From the NCBI GenBank assembly GCA_002730875.1, contig PCBI01000005.1:186001-250000 (forward strand): 64,000 bases of DNA, written 5' to 3'. Below are positions 1-8,111 of this stretch, piece by piece; positions within the stretch are counted from its first letter, which is position 1, and every line of letters begins with the position of its first letter. The position numbers and the translations under genes are program-made. The notes beneath the pieces are model-generated. The model was not told the origin of the DNA. It saw only the letters and a list, made by a program, of their open reading frames with translations, and ran no database searches. The DNA comes from Spirochaetaceae bacterium. Lineage in GTDB: Bacteria; Spirochaetota; Leptospiria; Leptospirales; Leptonemataceae.

Positions 1-53
1 ATACCCTCTGCGATCACGTAGAACAGATGAAAGAAGCGGGGATAATCGGCTAA
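1..53 (+). CDS. 3' end of an unidentified gene (truncated by window edge)
   Basis: Only the last 16 codons are inside the window. Reading from base 3, the frame is open to a TAA at 51-53 and encodes a peptide ending QMKEAGIIG, which looks like a normal protein C-terminus (amphipathic helix, then a short tail). The other two forward frames give no better reading. A GC-rich hairpin follows at 62-87, as expected at a gene end. Nothing can be said about the product. The true start lies outside the window. Confidence 0.45.
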   Translation, partial: TLCDHVEQMKEAGIIG

Positions 54-61
54 AGAGGCCT

Positions 62-98
62 GAGCCCTCGCATAAGTGCCGGGGCTCGGTTTCGGCTT
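62..98 (+). terminator. possible weak terminator after the left-edge gene
   Basis: Arms GAGCCC (62-67) and GGGCTC (82-87) pair perfectly around a 14-base loop and are followed by a T/C-rich stretch (ggtttcggctttc). The T-run is interrupted, so intrinsic termination may be inefficient. It sits 9 bases after the stop at 53. Confidence 0.35.
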
Positions 99-164
99 TC
101 TCGCTGTCGTGCATCGTCCCGAGGATGGGCGTTCGGGCCAGTCGCTAGCTCCGGTCAGGCTGTA

Positions 165-734
165 TCAGTCCCAGCTCAGTCCTCCCATCAATCGCACAGC
201 GATGTATGCCATCTTTCGCTTAAGCGAAGGTACGCCCGCTTCGCGAAGCATTCTTCCGAACAGTCGATCACAATCCTTCCGTTTCCAGGTTCCGATGGCG
301 TTTTTCCACTCCATTCCATCCACGCAAAAGGTCTGACTTCCTGCCGGTAAATCCCCGCTCCAGTGATAAATCCAGTCATGCACTGCCGCGGCCGCTCGTA
401 GCAGTCCATCCGGCCGAATCCCGGTAATGCTCCAGGCGATTCGTGGAACGCTGGCGCCATCGTACGTAAAGCCGGCCGGAATTCGAATCCTGTTATAGAG
501 GCAGAGCGGTTTTCCGGATTTGAACTTCTTTGTGGAACGAGCTCGCTTTGCGGAAGAACGAAAAAGCGGATCCAGATTTTCAGTCGCTTCCGGCGCCAGG
601 GGCCTGCTCCAAATGTACTCGTAATCCTCAACCAGACGATAGAGATCCGTGTCCACTGGCACATTGATCGGCTGTTTCAAGGTTTTCTGATCACAATCCA
701 TCCCCCGGGCTTTGCAAATTAGATACACATTCAC
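165..734 (-). CDS. DUF1353 family protein
   Basis: This 189-residue protein carries the DUF1353 signature: a beta segment ending PAGFTYDGASVPR (about residues 87-99), then an AAAVHDWIYH motif, and a C-terminal CDRLFGRMLREAGV helix followed by AVRLMGG. The family is common in phages and in bacterial chromosomes, and its function is not established. The conserved HDW and DxxF residues would suit a small enzyme or metal site, but that is inference. The longest frame starts at a GTG (734) with only a weak GGGA upstream; an ATG at 701 is an alternative. No other phage gene is visible nearby, so there is no support for a prophage. The gene appears monocistronic. Confidence 0.7.
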   Translation of the reverse strand: MNVYLICKARGMDCDQKTLKQPINVPVDTDLYRLVEDYEYIWSRPLAPEATENLDPLFRSSAKRARSTKKFKSGKPLCLYNRIRIPAGFTYDGASVPRIAWSITGIRPDGLLRAAAAVHDWIYHWSGDLPAGSQTFCVDGMEWKNAIGTWKRKDCDRLFGRMLREAGVPSLKRKMAYIAVRLMGGLSWD

Positions 735-783
735 AAGTATTTTTTCCCGGGTGGATCATTTCGCAGATAGATGCTCAGATCTC

Positions 784-904
784 GCCAACGCTTCTGAGTA
801 TCAGAAGCCCGGTGCCCTTTTTGCACAAAGGCGCAAGGCATCGCAGAGGATGTGAAGTCTTGCTAACGTTTCTCAGTCTCAAACGCCGGGACCACTTTTT
901 TGCA
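784..904. repeat. two imperfect direct repeats of about 42 bp
   Basis: Bases 784-825 and 862-904 can be aligned along their full length: gcYaacgYttct, then cagt/gagt-tc, then a CCGGG/CCCGG element and a T-run ending ttgca. The similarity extends a few bases upstream (agatctc versus aagtctt). Copies start 78 bases apart. The first copy contains a perfect 7-bp hairpin (CTTCTGA/TCAGAAG, loop gta). They lie between the divergent DUF1353 gene and the exported protein at 964, so they could be a regulatory duplication or degenerate terminators. Function unknown. Confidence 0.55.
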
Positions 905-963
905 GCATACCCCTTCCTGGTATCGTCCAATAGATTGTAAGGCACTATCGAAAGGAGAAAAAG

Positions 964-1365
964 ATGAAAAAAATACGACTGGTCGCCCTTGTAGCGTTAT
1001 TTGTCCTACCATTAGCCCTGTACGCACGTGATGTGAAGGTACTTCTGGGCACAAACCAGGGGAACCTGTGCGCATCCAGCACCGGTCCGGCCTATCTGGA
1101 GAACATCAATATCCCCATGGATACTTACTTCAAAGGTATGGCAGACGGAAACTGGGTAAGAAACGGTAAATGGAAAGCAGTGGCGGTGATCCACCAGGGA
1201 GGCCGCGTGGTTAGCTCCCGCGATGTATGGGAAGGGTATCCCACGGCCTTTAAGAATGGTCAGCGTATCCAGCTCGGAACCATAAAGGGAAACGAATGTC
1301 TGGTGATACACAGCCTTTCGCCGGCCAGCAACATGGCCTGGTTTTACAAGGTGCATCTTCCCTGA
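964..1365 (+). CDS. small exported protein, family not recognised
   Basis: The 133-residue product begins with a clear Sec signal peptide (MKKIR, then a 14-residue hydrophobic core ending ALYARD; likely cleavage after ALYA). The mature part of about 112 residues is predicted to be beta-rich, with two cysteines (in GNLCASS and GNECLVI) that could form a disulfide in the periplasm. The start is well supported: AAAGGAG lies 6 bases before the ATG. I do not recognise a family. The gene stands alone between the direct repeats at 784-904 and the DUF1569 gene, which begins about 100 bases downstream on the same strand. Confidence 0.75.
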   Translation: MKKIRLVALVALFVLPLALYARDVKVLLGTNQGNLCASSTGPAYLENINIPMDTYFKGMADGNWVRNGKWKAVAVIHQGGRVVSSRDVWEGYPTAFKNGQRIQLGTIKGNECLVIHSLSPASNMAWFYKVHLP

Positions 1366-1466
1366 CTCCGAGCCCAGACCTCGTAACAGGGATGTGGCAC
1401 GAGTTAACACCCCTGTTCACCGCAGAAAAATCTTGCCGTATCCTGCCCTCCGGGTAGGATACGAGC

Positions 1467-2030
1467 ATGAATGCACTTTCCCGCAAGGAAGCCATCCGCA
1501 GATTCATTATGGCCGGGATCATTGTCCATCCGGCAATCTATTCGTTGGTCTGTAGCACCGGGCAGGTAGTTGGCTCCGTTCAGGGTCGATCTCTGGCAGA
1601 ACTACTTCCGCAGCTTAAGAAACTTCAAGAGGACCCGGATCGAGTCCGAGCCCGCTCCGGCTTCTGGTCGCCGGGAAAGGTTTTTGCGCACTGTGCGCAG
1701 TCAATTCGATTCGGACGGGAAGGCTTTCCTGAGCTGAAGAGCGGACTGTTTCGTTACACCATAGGCTCGGCCGCTTTTGGCGTTTTCTCATTGCGCGACA
1801 GCATGTCCCATGGTTTAACGGAGCCTATACCCGGGGCGCCCGAAATTGCGGAGGATTACTCTGTGGCCAGCGGACTGGAAGAGTTGATCAAAGAGGTAGA
1901 AGGCTTTCTGGCCTATTCGGGCCCTCTGAAGCCCCATTTTGCCTACGGCAACCTGGACCATGAACAGTACGATCGCGCCAATACCTGGCACATCTTGAAT
2001 CACTGGGACGGCCTGGATATCCAGGCCTGA
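1467..2030 (+). CDS. DUF1569 / DinB-like protein
   Basis: The product (187 residues) matches the DUF1569 branch of the DinB-like four-helix proteins: W-x-PGKVFAHCAQSI (about 68-79) and a C-terminal block PHFAYGNLDHEQYDRANTWHIL...HW. DinB-like folds usually hold a metal with three His and act as thiol transferases or have unknown roles; the spaced His residues here fit such a site. The N-terminus (AIRRFIMAG, then a hydrophobic run to CSTG) resembles a Tat or lipoprotein leader, so export is possible but not certain. GTAGGA 7 bases before the ATG supports the start. Confidence 0.7.
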   Translation: MNALSRKEAIRRFIMAGIIVHPAIYSLVCSTGQVVGSVQGRSLAELLPQLKKLQEDPDRVRARSGFWSPGKVFAHCAQSIRFGREGFPELKSGLFRYTIGSAAFGVFSLRDSMSHGLTEPIPGAPEIAEDYSVASGLEELIKEVEGFLAYSGPLKPHFAYGNLDHEQYDRANTWHILNHWDGLDIQA

Positions 2031-2165
2031 GGCCGGGATGAAATCGAAGCCCCGAGCTACCCGACGTTGGGTCCTGCGCATTGCAGTAGGGTTGGCCACT
2101 CATTGGGCGGGAAGCCGCTCTTTTCGGGAGCAGCTTCCGTGCCGGGTAGAGGAAGACAGATACCT

Positions 2166-3290
2166 ATGATCGAAAAGCAAATCCAACCTACGAGAAAACA
2201 GCAAAGAAACCAGCGCAACAAACAGACGTTTAGAACTGCGCAGACAGGTTTCAGTTCCAGGGGGAAAGCTCTTGGCCCCGAGCCGGGGCGAGAATCTGCC
2301 ATCGCTTCACTGTTTCGGGTTCTGGTCGTGGCATTCACTGTCTGCGGCAGCCAGCTCGCGGCCGAGGAAGTGGGCCCTAACGATCTGCGCATTTCCTTTG
2401 GACTGGGTCCGGGAAGCTATTCAAGCCAGTTAGAGCCCCGACTACAAAATGAATTCGCGTTTGGGGGCGCGTATGCCGGCGGTTTCGGACAGATGCCACC
2501 CTGGAATTATTCCAGCGAATCCGGACAGATACTACGCATCGCCTATTTTCGCAATCGCTGGCTGTTTCAATTGGATCAGCAATCCGATTTCGCCGCCTCC
2601 GACTATACTTCTTCTATTCAGGGGAACTTTAGCAACGCATCGGTAACAAGGTTTAGCAACCATACCGGAGAACTAACCCAGTTTCGCACCGGACTTCTGG
2701 CCGGGCTGGATTTGTTGCATGAAAACGAAACAATGTCGTTCTACCTGCTTTTCGGCTTTAGATCCATTACCGAGGAATACTTGAACGAACAAACCTCGAT
2801 CACTCAGTTTTCGGTTTCCGGTTCCAGCGTTACCGTGGCGGGCGCTTCGCCGCTCAATCGAACCTTTGCAAATGCGGGTACTCTATATCTGGGCCTGGAT
2901 TTTCTATATCGATTCCAGGGCCCCATGGCTTTGCAGTTCCGATTGGGCCTGGAGGCAGGAGGCGGCGACTGGGAAGAGACGGATGTACTTTTCAGCTCAA
3001 ACAACGCTTTCGAATTCCGCAAAGAGATAGGCAGCTCCACTGTATCCGGGATCGAAATGGACGTTACGTTTCATCATGAAATCAACCAGGATTGGAGCTT
3101 CTTCGCCACTTACCGGCGACACCGGGTCTCCCTTACAACCCGGGAGGTGATTCCGCTTCTGGCGAATAGCACGCCACCGACCAATGAAGCCATCCTCCAG
3201 GATCTGGTACTCACTTACGGAGGGGCCCAGCATCGGGGGGTCTCGAGCGCCTTGCTTTTTGGGTTTACATATAGCTACCGATTCTGGTAA
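2166..3290 (+). CDS. outer-membrane beta-barrel protein
   Basis: After a hydrophobic leader (LFRVLVVAFTVCGSQLAAEE), the protein is made of alternating amphipathic strands rich in aromatic and glycine residues and ends in YSYRFW, the terminal-aromatic signature of proteins inserted by the BAM machinery. No specific family is recognised; a role as an adhesin, porin or structural barrel is open. I chose the ATG at 2166 rather than the longer frame from 2067 because the extra residues look non-coding. Even so, about 45 basic, polar residues precede the hydrophobic core, unusually long for a signal peptide, so the true start may be further downstream at a rare codon. Confidence 0.65.
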   Translation: MIEKQIQPTRKQQRNQRNKQTFRTAQTGFSSRGKALGPEPGRESAIASLFRVLVVAFTVCGSQLAAEEVGPNDLRISFGLGPGSYSSQLEPRLQNEFAFGGAYAGGFGQMPPWNYSSESGQILRIAYFRNRWLFQLDQQSDFAASDYTSSIQGNFSNASVTRFSNHTGELTQFRTGLLAGLDLLHENETMSFYLLFGFRSITEEYLNEQTSITQFSVSGSSVTVAGASPLNRTFANAGTLYLGLDFLYRFQGPMALQFRLGLEAGGGDWEETDVLFSSNNAFEFRKEIGSSTVSGIEMDVTFHHEINQDWSFFATYRRHRVSLTTREVIPLLANSTPPTNEAILQDLVLTYGGAQHRGVSSALLFGFTYSYRFW

Positions 3291-3439
3291 CTTAATGGTA
3301 GCGACAGACAAAAGACCGCGAATATGGCCTCTGATAAGATCGGGTTCGATTCCAATCCGCCCGAGATCCGGACCGGCTCCTGGCGATCGGAAAGAGATTA
3401 CGCCCGCTCCAGGGGCCAAGCGAAAACCGAGGATCCGTA

Positions 3440-3844
3440 ATGAAAGGTTTACTGTTTAGATTTCTGCTGGGACTATTCGGTGGCGGGATTTGCGCGCTCG
3501 CTTCGATTGTAGCTCTATTCGCTCTCTGGAACGATTACTGGATAGTCACGCTGGTAGCGCTCCCTGTTGTATTGATAGTGGCTCATGTAAGTTTGCTTTT
3601 TCTGTCAAACTACGAGGGGCTTTCTGCGCCAGCGCTGTGGCACGGGCCCTTGTATTACATCTGCGGACTTCTTATTTGTTTTCCGTTGTTTTTCGTCCTC
3701 GCATTCCTGGTGCAGACTTTTCTGGATAACAATATTCCCGAAGCGGCCTTCTGGACTGTTTATGGGTTGTTCATCGGCGTGGTGGGTATGGCTCTGCTTT
3801 CCATCTACGCGAAGTTCCTTTCAGGGCGGATTAGCAGGCCATAA
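3440..3844 (+). CDS. four-helix integral membrane protein, function unknown
   Basis: The product (134 residues) has four predicted membrane segments (about residues 5-28, 34-55, 67-92 and 98-122) joined by short loops and a basic C-terminus. GAGGA 6 bases before the ATG supports the start. I recognise no family. It lies 149 bases after the barrel gene on the same strand and converges on the Na/Pi symporter gene; the 142 bases between them hold no convincing terminator. Confidence 0.6.
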   Translation: MKGLLFRFLLGLFGGGICALASIVALFALWNDYWIVTLVALPVVLIVAHVSLLFLSNYEGLSAPALWHGPLYYICGLLICFPLFFVLAFLVQTFLDNNIPEAAFWTVYGLFIGVVGMALLSIYAKFLSGRISRP

Positions 3845-3986
3845 GCATCGATCAGGAACTCGAATAAGAACTGTTTGCGGCGAGTAACGACGTTGACAGC
3901 GTTTTAGCCGGATGGGCCTTCGCATGGTAGCTGAAACCAGGCCAGGGATTTGCAATGGAGTCGGCTTTTTTTCAGAGAGAGCGATA

Positions 3987-5639
3987 TCAGGCAGTTTCCA
4001 GGGATTCCAGATGCGCCAGATAATGGTCATGATAGGACTGGGCCAATCCTTTCATGCTCAGAACCAGCATGCGACAGGACTGAGTAAACAATCGATTCGT
4101 CATCAATAGTCGGGTAACGTCCTCCTCGGCCAGCCCTTCCTTTTGCACCGCCCTGGACAATTGGGCGATGAAGTCGCGATCATTCCTTTCTACTTCGGCG
4201 AAGAAGTCGTTCAAGTCCTCGATCAAAGTTTGTCGGTCCGGATGCATGTAAACGTTGGCTGTCATTGCCTTGAGCCGCGCCAGACGGGCCTTGAAGTCGG
4301 TGGCCGCCGTATACATTATGCCTGCCTCCTCGGCCTCCAACTCCTGGACATCGGAGAGCAATTCGCGCAGGTTCCTTGTGGAATTCATGATGCTTCGGCT
4401 GGCGCGCAGAATACCGTCCAGATGTAGCGATTGCATTTCGGTTCGATCCACCGAGATACCCGAATAGAACCTGAAAATCTCCGCATGCAATTCTGCAAGA
4501 CCGCCGTAGGTGACCGAATCCTCCGGATAGTCTTTTTCCAGATCGTCCTCGTCTTCAGGAAGCGAATACTTATGGCATATGTAATAGACAGAGAGAAAAA
4601 GCTGATGCAGGACTTCATTTCTAAACGCCACCTGGGCCGCCTCGACAATGTCAGGAGCGGTATTGGCTATGAATCGACTGAGCGTGGTGCGTCGCTCGGG
4701 ATAGATGCGATTCAGAAGCCTGGTAAAGGAACTCAGAAAGGGCAGGAACAGGGCTGCGCCCAGGGTATTAAACAGGGTGTGAAACAAAGCGATTCCCAGA
4801 ACCCCGTTGCGCGAAAAGCCGGAAAGGTCCAGAATGATCCACATAAGCAGAGGAAAGAGAAGGAGCGCCAATCCGGCGCTGAGAGCGTTGAAAGCCACGT
4901 GACTGAAGGCGGCTTGCTTTTTGGGAGTACTACCTCCCATAGCTCCCAGCAGGATTGTGACAGTCGTTCCGATGTTGGCCCCGATGACCATCGCCGCGCC
5001 ATCATCAAAGCCAATCATTCCGGAATGCAGACCGGTAAGCACCAGGGCAATGGTGGCGGCGCTGGCCTGCATGGCTGCGGTAAGGGCCACGCCCAGAAGT
5101 ACATAGAACCATAATCCGGTGTAGGGCAGTTCCGCCAGGTCTATGGTTTCGGAAAGGCCGGCCACGCTGGATTTCATCATCTCCAGTCCATGAAAGAGGA
5201 GCCCCAGGGCAACAAGCAGGCGACTGATGTTTACGTATCGCGGCGATCTGGAAAGAAAGATCATACCCAGACCGCCAAGCCCGATCAACGGAAAGGCAAA
5301 AGCGTCGATCTTGATCTTGAATCCGAATACGGCCACGATCCAGGCCGTGAATGTAGTTCCAATATTGGAGCCCACCATGACGGCAATAGCGTTGGTAAGC
5401 GACATCAGACCGGCGCCGACGAAGGCCAATACCATCAAAGAAACGGCGGAACTACTCTGGAGCACGCTGGTGCTGATGATTCCGGTAATGAGTCCCTTAA
5501 TGCGATTTCCAGTATAGCGTCGAATCAGATGCTTGAAGGAAGGTCCGGCAAGTTGACGAATACTCTCTTCCATCGTAAACATGCCGAACAAAAAAATGCC
5601 CAGCCCGGCAAGCAAAGTCCAGAACTCGAAACCTTCCAT
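3987..5639 (-). CDS. Na/Pi cotransporter family protein with PhoU-like C-terminus
   Basis: This 550-residue inner-membrane protein has the NptA/YjbB architecture: two inverted halves, each with a QSSSA-type hairpin (QSSSAVSL at 61-68; the second copy reads QASAATIAL), each followed by GSNIGTT or GANIGTT. These motifs form the substrate site of sodium:phosphate symporters. From about residue 330 the protein becomes helical and soluble, like a PhoU domain, which in relatives may monitor phosphate. Likely role: phosphate import or export coupled to sodium. Length and domain order are typical. The diguanylate cyclase gene lies 52 bases upstream on the same strand and could be co-transcribed. Confidence 0.85.
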   Translation of the reverse strand: MEGFEFWTLLAGLGIFLFGMFTMEESIRQLAGPSFKHLIRRYTGNRIKGLITGIISTSVLQSSSAVSLMVLAFVGAGLMSLTNAIAVMVGSNIGTTFTAWIVAVFGFKIKIDAFAFPLIGLGGLGMIFLSRSPRYVNISRLLVALGLLFHGLEMMKSSVAGLSETIDLAELPYTGLWFYVLLGVALTAAMQASAATIALVLTGLHSGMIGFDDGAAMVIGANIGTTVTILLGAMGGSTPKKQAAFSHVAFNALSAGLALLLFPLLMWIILDLSGFSRNGVLGIALFHTLFNTLGAALFLPFLSSFTRLLNRIYPERRTTLSRFIANTAPDIVEAAQVAFRNEVLHQLFLSVYYICHKYSLPEDEDDLEKDYPEDSVTYGGLAELHAEIFRFYSGISVDRTEMQSLHLDGILRASRSIMNSTRNLRELLSDVQELEAEEAGIMYTAATDFKARLARLKAMTANVYMHPDRQTLIEDLNDFFAEVERNDRDFIAQLSRAVQKEGLAEEDVTRLLMTNRLFTQSCRMLVLSMKGLAQSYHDHYLAHLESLETA

Positions 5640-5691
5640 AGGAATGTCCAGCCTTCCATAGGCCCTGGCTCATTCCAGCGAAATCCAGTGA

Positions 5692-6603
5692 CTACAAACG
5701 AGGGATTTCTACCGGCGGTGCGCCCACAACGCATCGATCCCGGCCATCCCGTTTCCCCTTGTAGAGGGCACAGTCGGCCCTTTCCAGGGCCTCCCGCATA
5801 ACTTCGGCCGGCCCTACCTGAGCAATTCCCACCGTTACCGTAAGCGGTAGACTCGTAGAGCCGGACACTGGCAGCGGAGTGGCTCGAAGCAAATTCATGG
5901 CTCGGTGCACCGCCGACAGCGCCTCAGCCTGCTCGCTAACCTCCAGAAAATGTAGAAACTCTTCGCCGCCGATACGGTACAGGGGTTCGTTTTCTCTGAA
6001 GGCCTTCAAGAGGATATGGGCCAGATGGGCGAGAGCATCATCGCCGGTGTTATGCCCGAATCGATCATTGATAGACTTGAAGTAATCCACATCAATAACT
6101 GCCAGGTAGAAAAGGCTTTTGTTGCGACGTGTTCGCCTCTGAAACTCCAGAAAAGAATGCTCCAGGAAATGTCGCAATGGTAGGCCAGTGAGCGGATCAT
6201 AATGACTGCGACTTTCTGCCAATCGACCTCGAAAATGCGAAAGCATATCTATCATCGTGGTCTGGCTGCTTTCGAACCGCACCATGAGAGCGCGTTTCTG
6301 ATCTTCGGAAGGCCGTTCCAGTAGCAGGTTTCGCACCGTGCTATGAAGCTCTTCGTGTGCAAACTTCAAGCGCTGTACTTTGTCCCGGTCATATTGCTCC
6401 AACATGGATTCATTGGCCAGCAACCATCTACCAAAGTGACAGGAACTATGCCCGCCAGGCTCAGTCATGTCTATACGAGGCGGCTCGCCCAGCATATACA
6501 ATCGGAGGAGATGACGGGTCCAGTCCAGATGCGACTGCACCGCCTGATCGATTTCTTCTATGGCCCGGTCTATGACAGGATCTTCTAGCTTTTTTCTCTG
6601 CAT
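5692..6603 (-). CDS. CZB-GGDEF diguanylate cyclase (DgcZ-like)
   Basis: Cytosolic c-di-GMP synthase of 303 residues with no membrane segment. The N-terminal chemoreceptor zinc-binding (CZB) domain keeps the 3-His/1-Cys zinc site: H25, C55 (in SSCHFGRWL), H83 and H87, spaced almost exactly as in E. coli DgcZ, where zinc inhibits the cyclase. The GGDEF domain follows, with the active-site loop as GGEEF (212-216), a form known to be active. The usual RxxD inhibitory site upstream reads RENE, so product inhibition by the classical I-site is doubtful. Expected role: synthesis of c-di-GMP when free zinc is low. No clear Shine-Dalgarno precedes the ATG. Confidence 0.88.
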   Translation of the reverse strand: MQRKKLEDPVIDRAIEEIDQAVQSHLDWTRHLLRLYMLGEPPRIDMTEPGGHSSCHFGRWLLANESMLEQYDRDKVQRLKFAHEELHSTVRNLLLERPSEDQKRALMVRFESSQTTMIDMLSHFRGRLAESRSHYDPLTGLPLRHFLEHSFLEFQRRTRRNKSLFYLAVIDVDYFKSINDRFGHNTGDDALAHLAHILLKAFRENEPLYRIGGEEFLHFLEVSEQAEALSAVHRAMNLLRATPLPVSGSTSLPLTVTVGIAQVGPAEVMREALERADCALYKGKRDGRDRCVVGAPPVEIPRL

Positions 6604-6831
6604 GGCTGCAGCCGTCCGGGTACGTTATGAAAAATAGGAGCGACCGGGGCCAGCGTTTTTCCCGGGCGATAAAGCCGCCGACTGTCAGGATTTCTCTTCG
6701 AAGTCCTCAGGAAGTGACCTGGCAAATTCCCTGGCGAGGCTGCCTCCCTCTGGGCTTGCAAATTCGCCTGCGAACTCTGGCAAACCGGAAGGTTCGCGGA
6801 TTCTTTTCGTTTTCAGCCGGAGGATTTTTTA

Positions 6832-7971
6832 TCAGCCGGGGGTAATGCACTCCTTCAAAAACCGCTGCCGCGCTGCCTCCAGGGATTCCAGGGTTCTTCT
6901 GTTCCTGTCACGGGCCTCCCCAAATTCAAGACGGGTCTTTTCTGACATGCTGGCGTCGGATTTGTTCAGCACATACTCAATCAACTGTATTCTGTCCCTT
7001 GTGAACTGTTGCTTGTAGTCGTAGTATTCGTTCACCTCTTCACAACTGACCGTTTTGTTCAGTAGCTGGTCCTCGATTTTGCTCATCCTGGCTTCCAGGA
7101 GCTCCTTTGCCGCTTTCTCCTCCTGGCTCAGACGGCGGGGGATGACAGTGTTTTCCGGGAACTTTTTCCGGAGGGCATCAAACTGTTTCATCTGCCGGTT
7201 TGTATATGGCTGTCCCGTTTTCGGATTTACCGGGTTATCAGAGTCCGCCGAGTCCAGAGGCGAAAACAGGGGCTCCATAGTCGAATCCGGATCTGTTTTG
7301 GTCACAGAAACGGGGACCATTTGCAGGGAGATCGTGATTGTTCGGGAATCCGCGGAGTGTGTGGGCTCGGCTTCTTGCGAGTTCTTCGCCGGCCGCGAAG
7401 CTGGCCAGGACGCTGCGGCTCCCGAAATGACTACCTTGACCGAATAAACTTCGCCGCCCCGCTCAACGTAGAGCGGATGGGGGGATTCATTGCAGATTCC
7501 CGGGATCAGGCGATGCCCTTCCTGCGTGGGCCATAGCCCGGCAGAATCCCGCACGCGAATCAGATCGCCGCTTCGCAGACCCAGGTCATGAAATAGAGAA
7601 GACTCTTTAACTTGAAGCAGACGCAGTCCTACAATCTGACCATCAATAGTGACTGGAAGAAACTTCAAGACCCGAAAGACCTGCTCTCCGTCGCAGTGAT
7701 TGTTCAACTCCTTTGAAGACAATTGAACCTGCGCCCTAACAACGTCGCTATCCACACGAGAAGGATTCGCATTAGGATTCGCGCCTGTATCCGCTTCGGG
7801 GCTTTCGGCAAAGACGCCAGCGCTCAGAAGAATTCCTGCTGCGATTGTTCGTAAGATCTTCAGCGAAAGGCCTCCCATAACGGTGACTCGCATGAACGCC
7901 AACCGAAGCATTGTTCCACGCCCGCTCGCTCGCTTTCCCGGAACTGTATGCGCCAATGAGTCTATTTCCAT
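6832..7971 (-). CDS. exported PDZ-like protein, tandem paralogue 1
   Basis: After a hydrophobic leader (ILRTIAAGILLSAGVFAES) comes one PDZ-like module (about 95-175; core VGLRLLQV...LGLRSGDLI...YVERGGEVYSV, as in GspC/HtrA-type PDZ domains), a linker, then a C-terminal charged helical domain. The last begins with a striking NPVNPKTGQPYT motif and contains VNEYYDYKQQ and RIQLIEYVL. The gene just upstream encodes a longer paralogue. GGGGAGG 5 bases before the ATG at 7971 supports this start, although it places about 32 residues before the signal segment; ATGs at 7893 and 7878 are alternatives with poorer ribosome sites. A periplasmic scaffold or peptide-binding role is inferred only from the PDZ-like part. 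Confidence 0.65.
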   Translation of the reverse strand: MEIDSLAHTVPGKRASGRGTMLRLAFMRVTVMGGLSLKILRTIAAGILLSAGVFAESPEADTGANPNANPSRVDSDVVRAQVQLSSKELNNHCDGEQVFRVLKFLPVTIDGQIVGLRLLQVKESSLFHDLGLRSGDLIRVRDSAGLWPTQEGHRLIPGICNESPHPLYVERGGEVYSVKVVISGAAASWPASRPAKNSQEAEPTHSADSRTITISLQMVPVSVTKTDPDSTMEPLFSPLDSADSDNPVNPKTGQPYTNRQMKQFDALRKKFPENTVIPRRLSQEEKAAKELLEARMSKIEDQLLNKTVSCEEVNEYYDYKQQFTRDRIQLIEYVLNKSDASMSEKTRLEFGEARDRNRRTLESLEAARQRFLKECITPG

Positions 7972-8111
7972 TCAAGCCTCCCCCGGCGTTTCGGTAACTA
8001 TACAACTCAAACTGCGCCTCCTGTAAGACCGCCCGCCCCTGTAAGTTTGACCAAACATGTATGGCATATTGGGATGGTTAATTGTATCTGAATCCATTTA
8101 ACACGTATGCA

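Noticed and set aside
61-160. Riboswitch or small RNA at the left edge
   Set aside because: The only structure is a 6-bp terminator-like hairpin directly after a stop codon; nothing else is conserved-looking.
165-734. DUF1353 protein as a sign of a prophage
   Set aside because: The family is frequent in phages, but no integrase, capsid, tail or lysis gene and no attachment repeats occur nearby.
4431-5114. 227-codon plus-strand frame opposite the Na/Pi symporter gene
   Set aside because: It is entirely antisense to a well-supported gene and has no recognisable domain.
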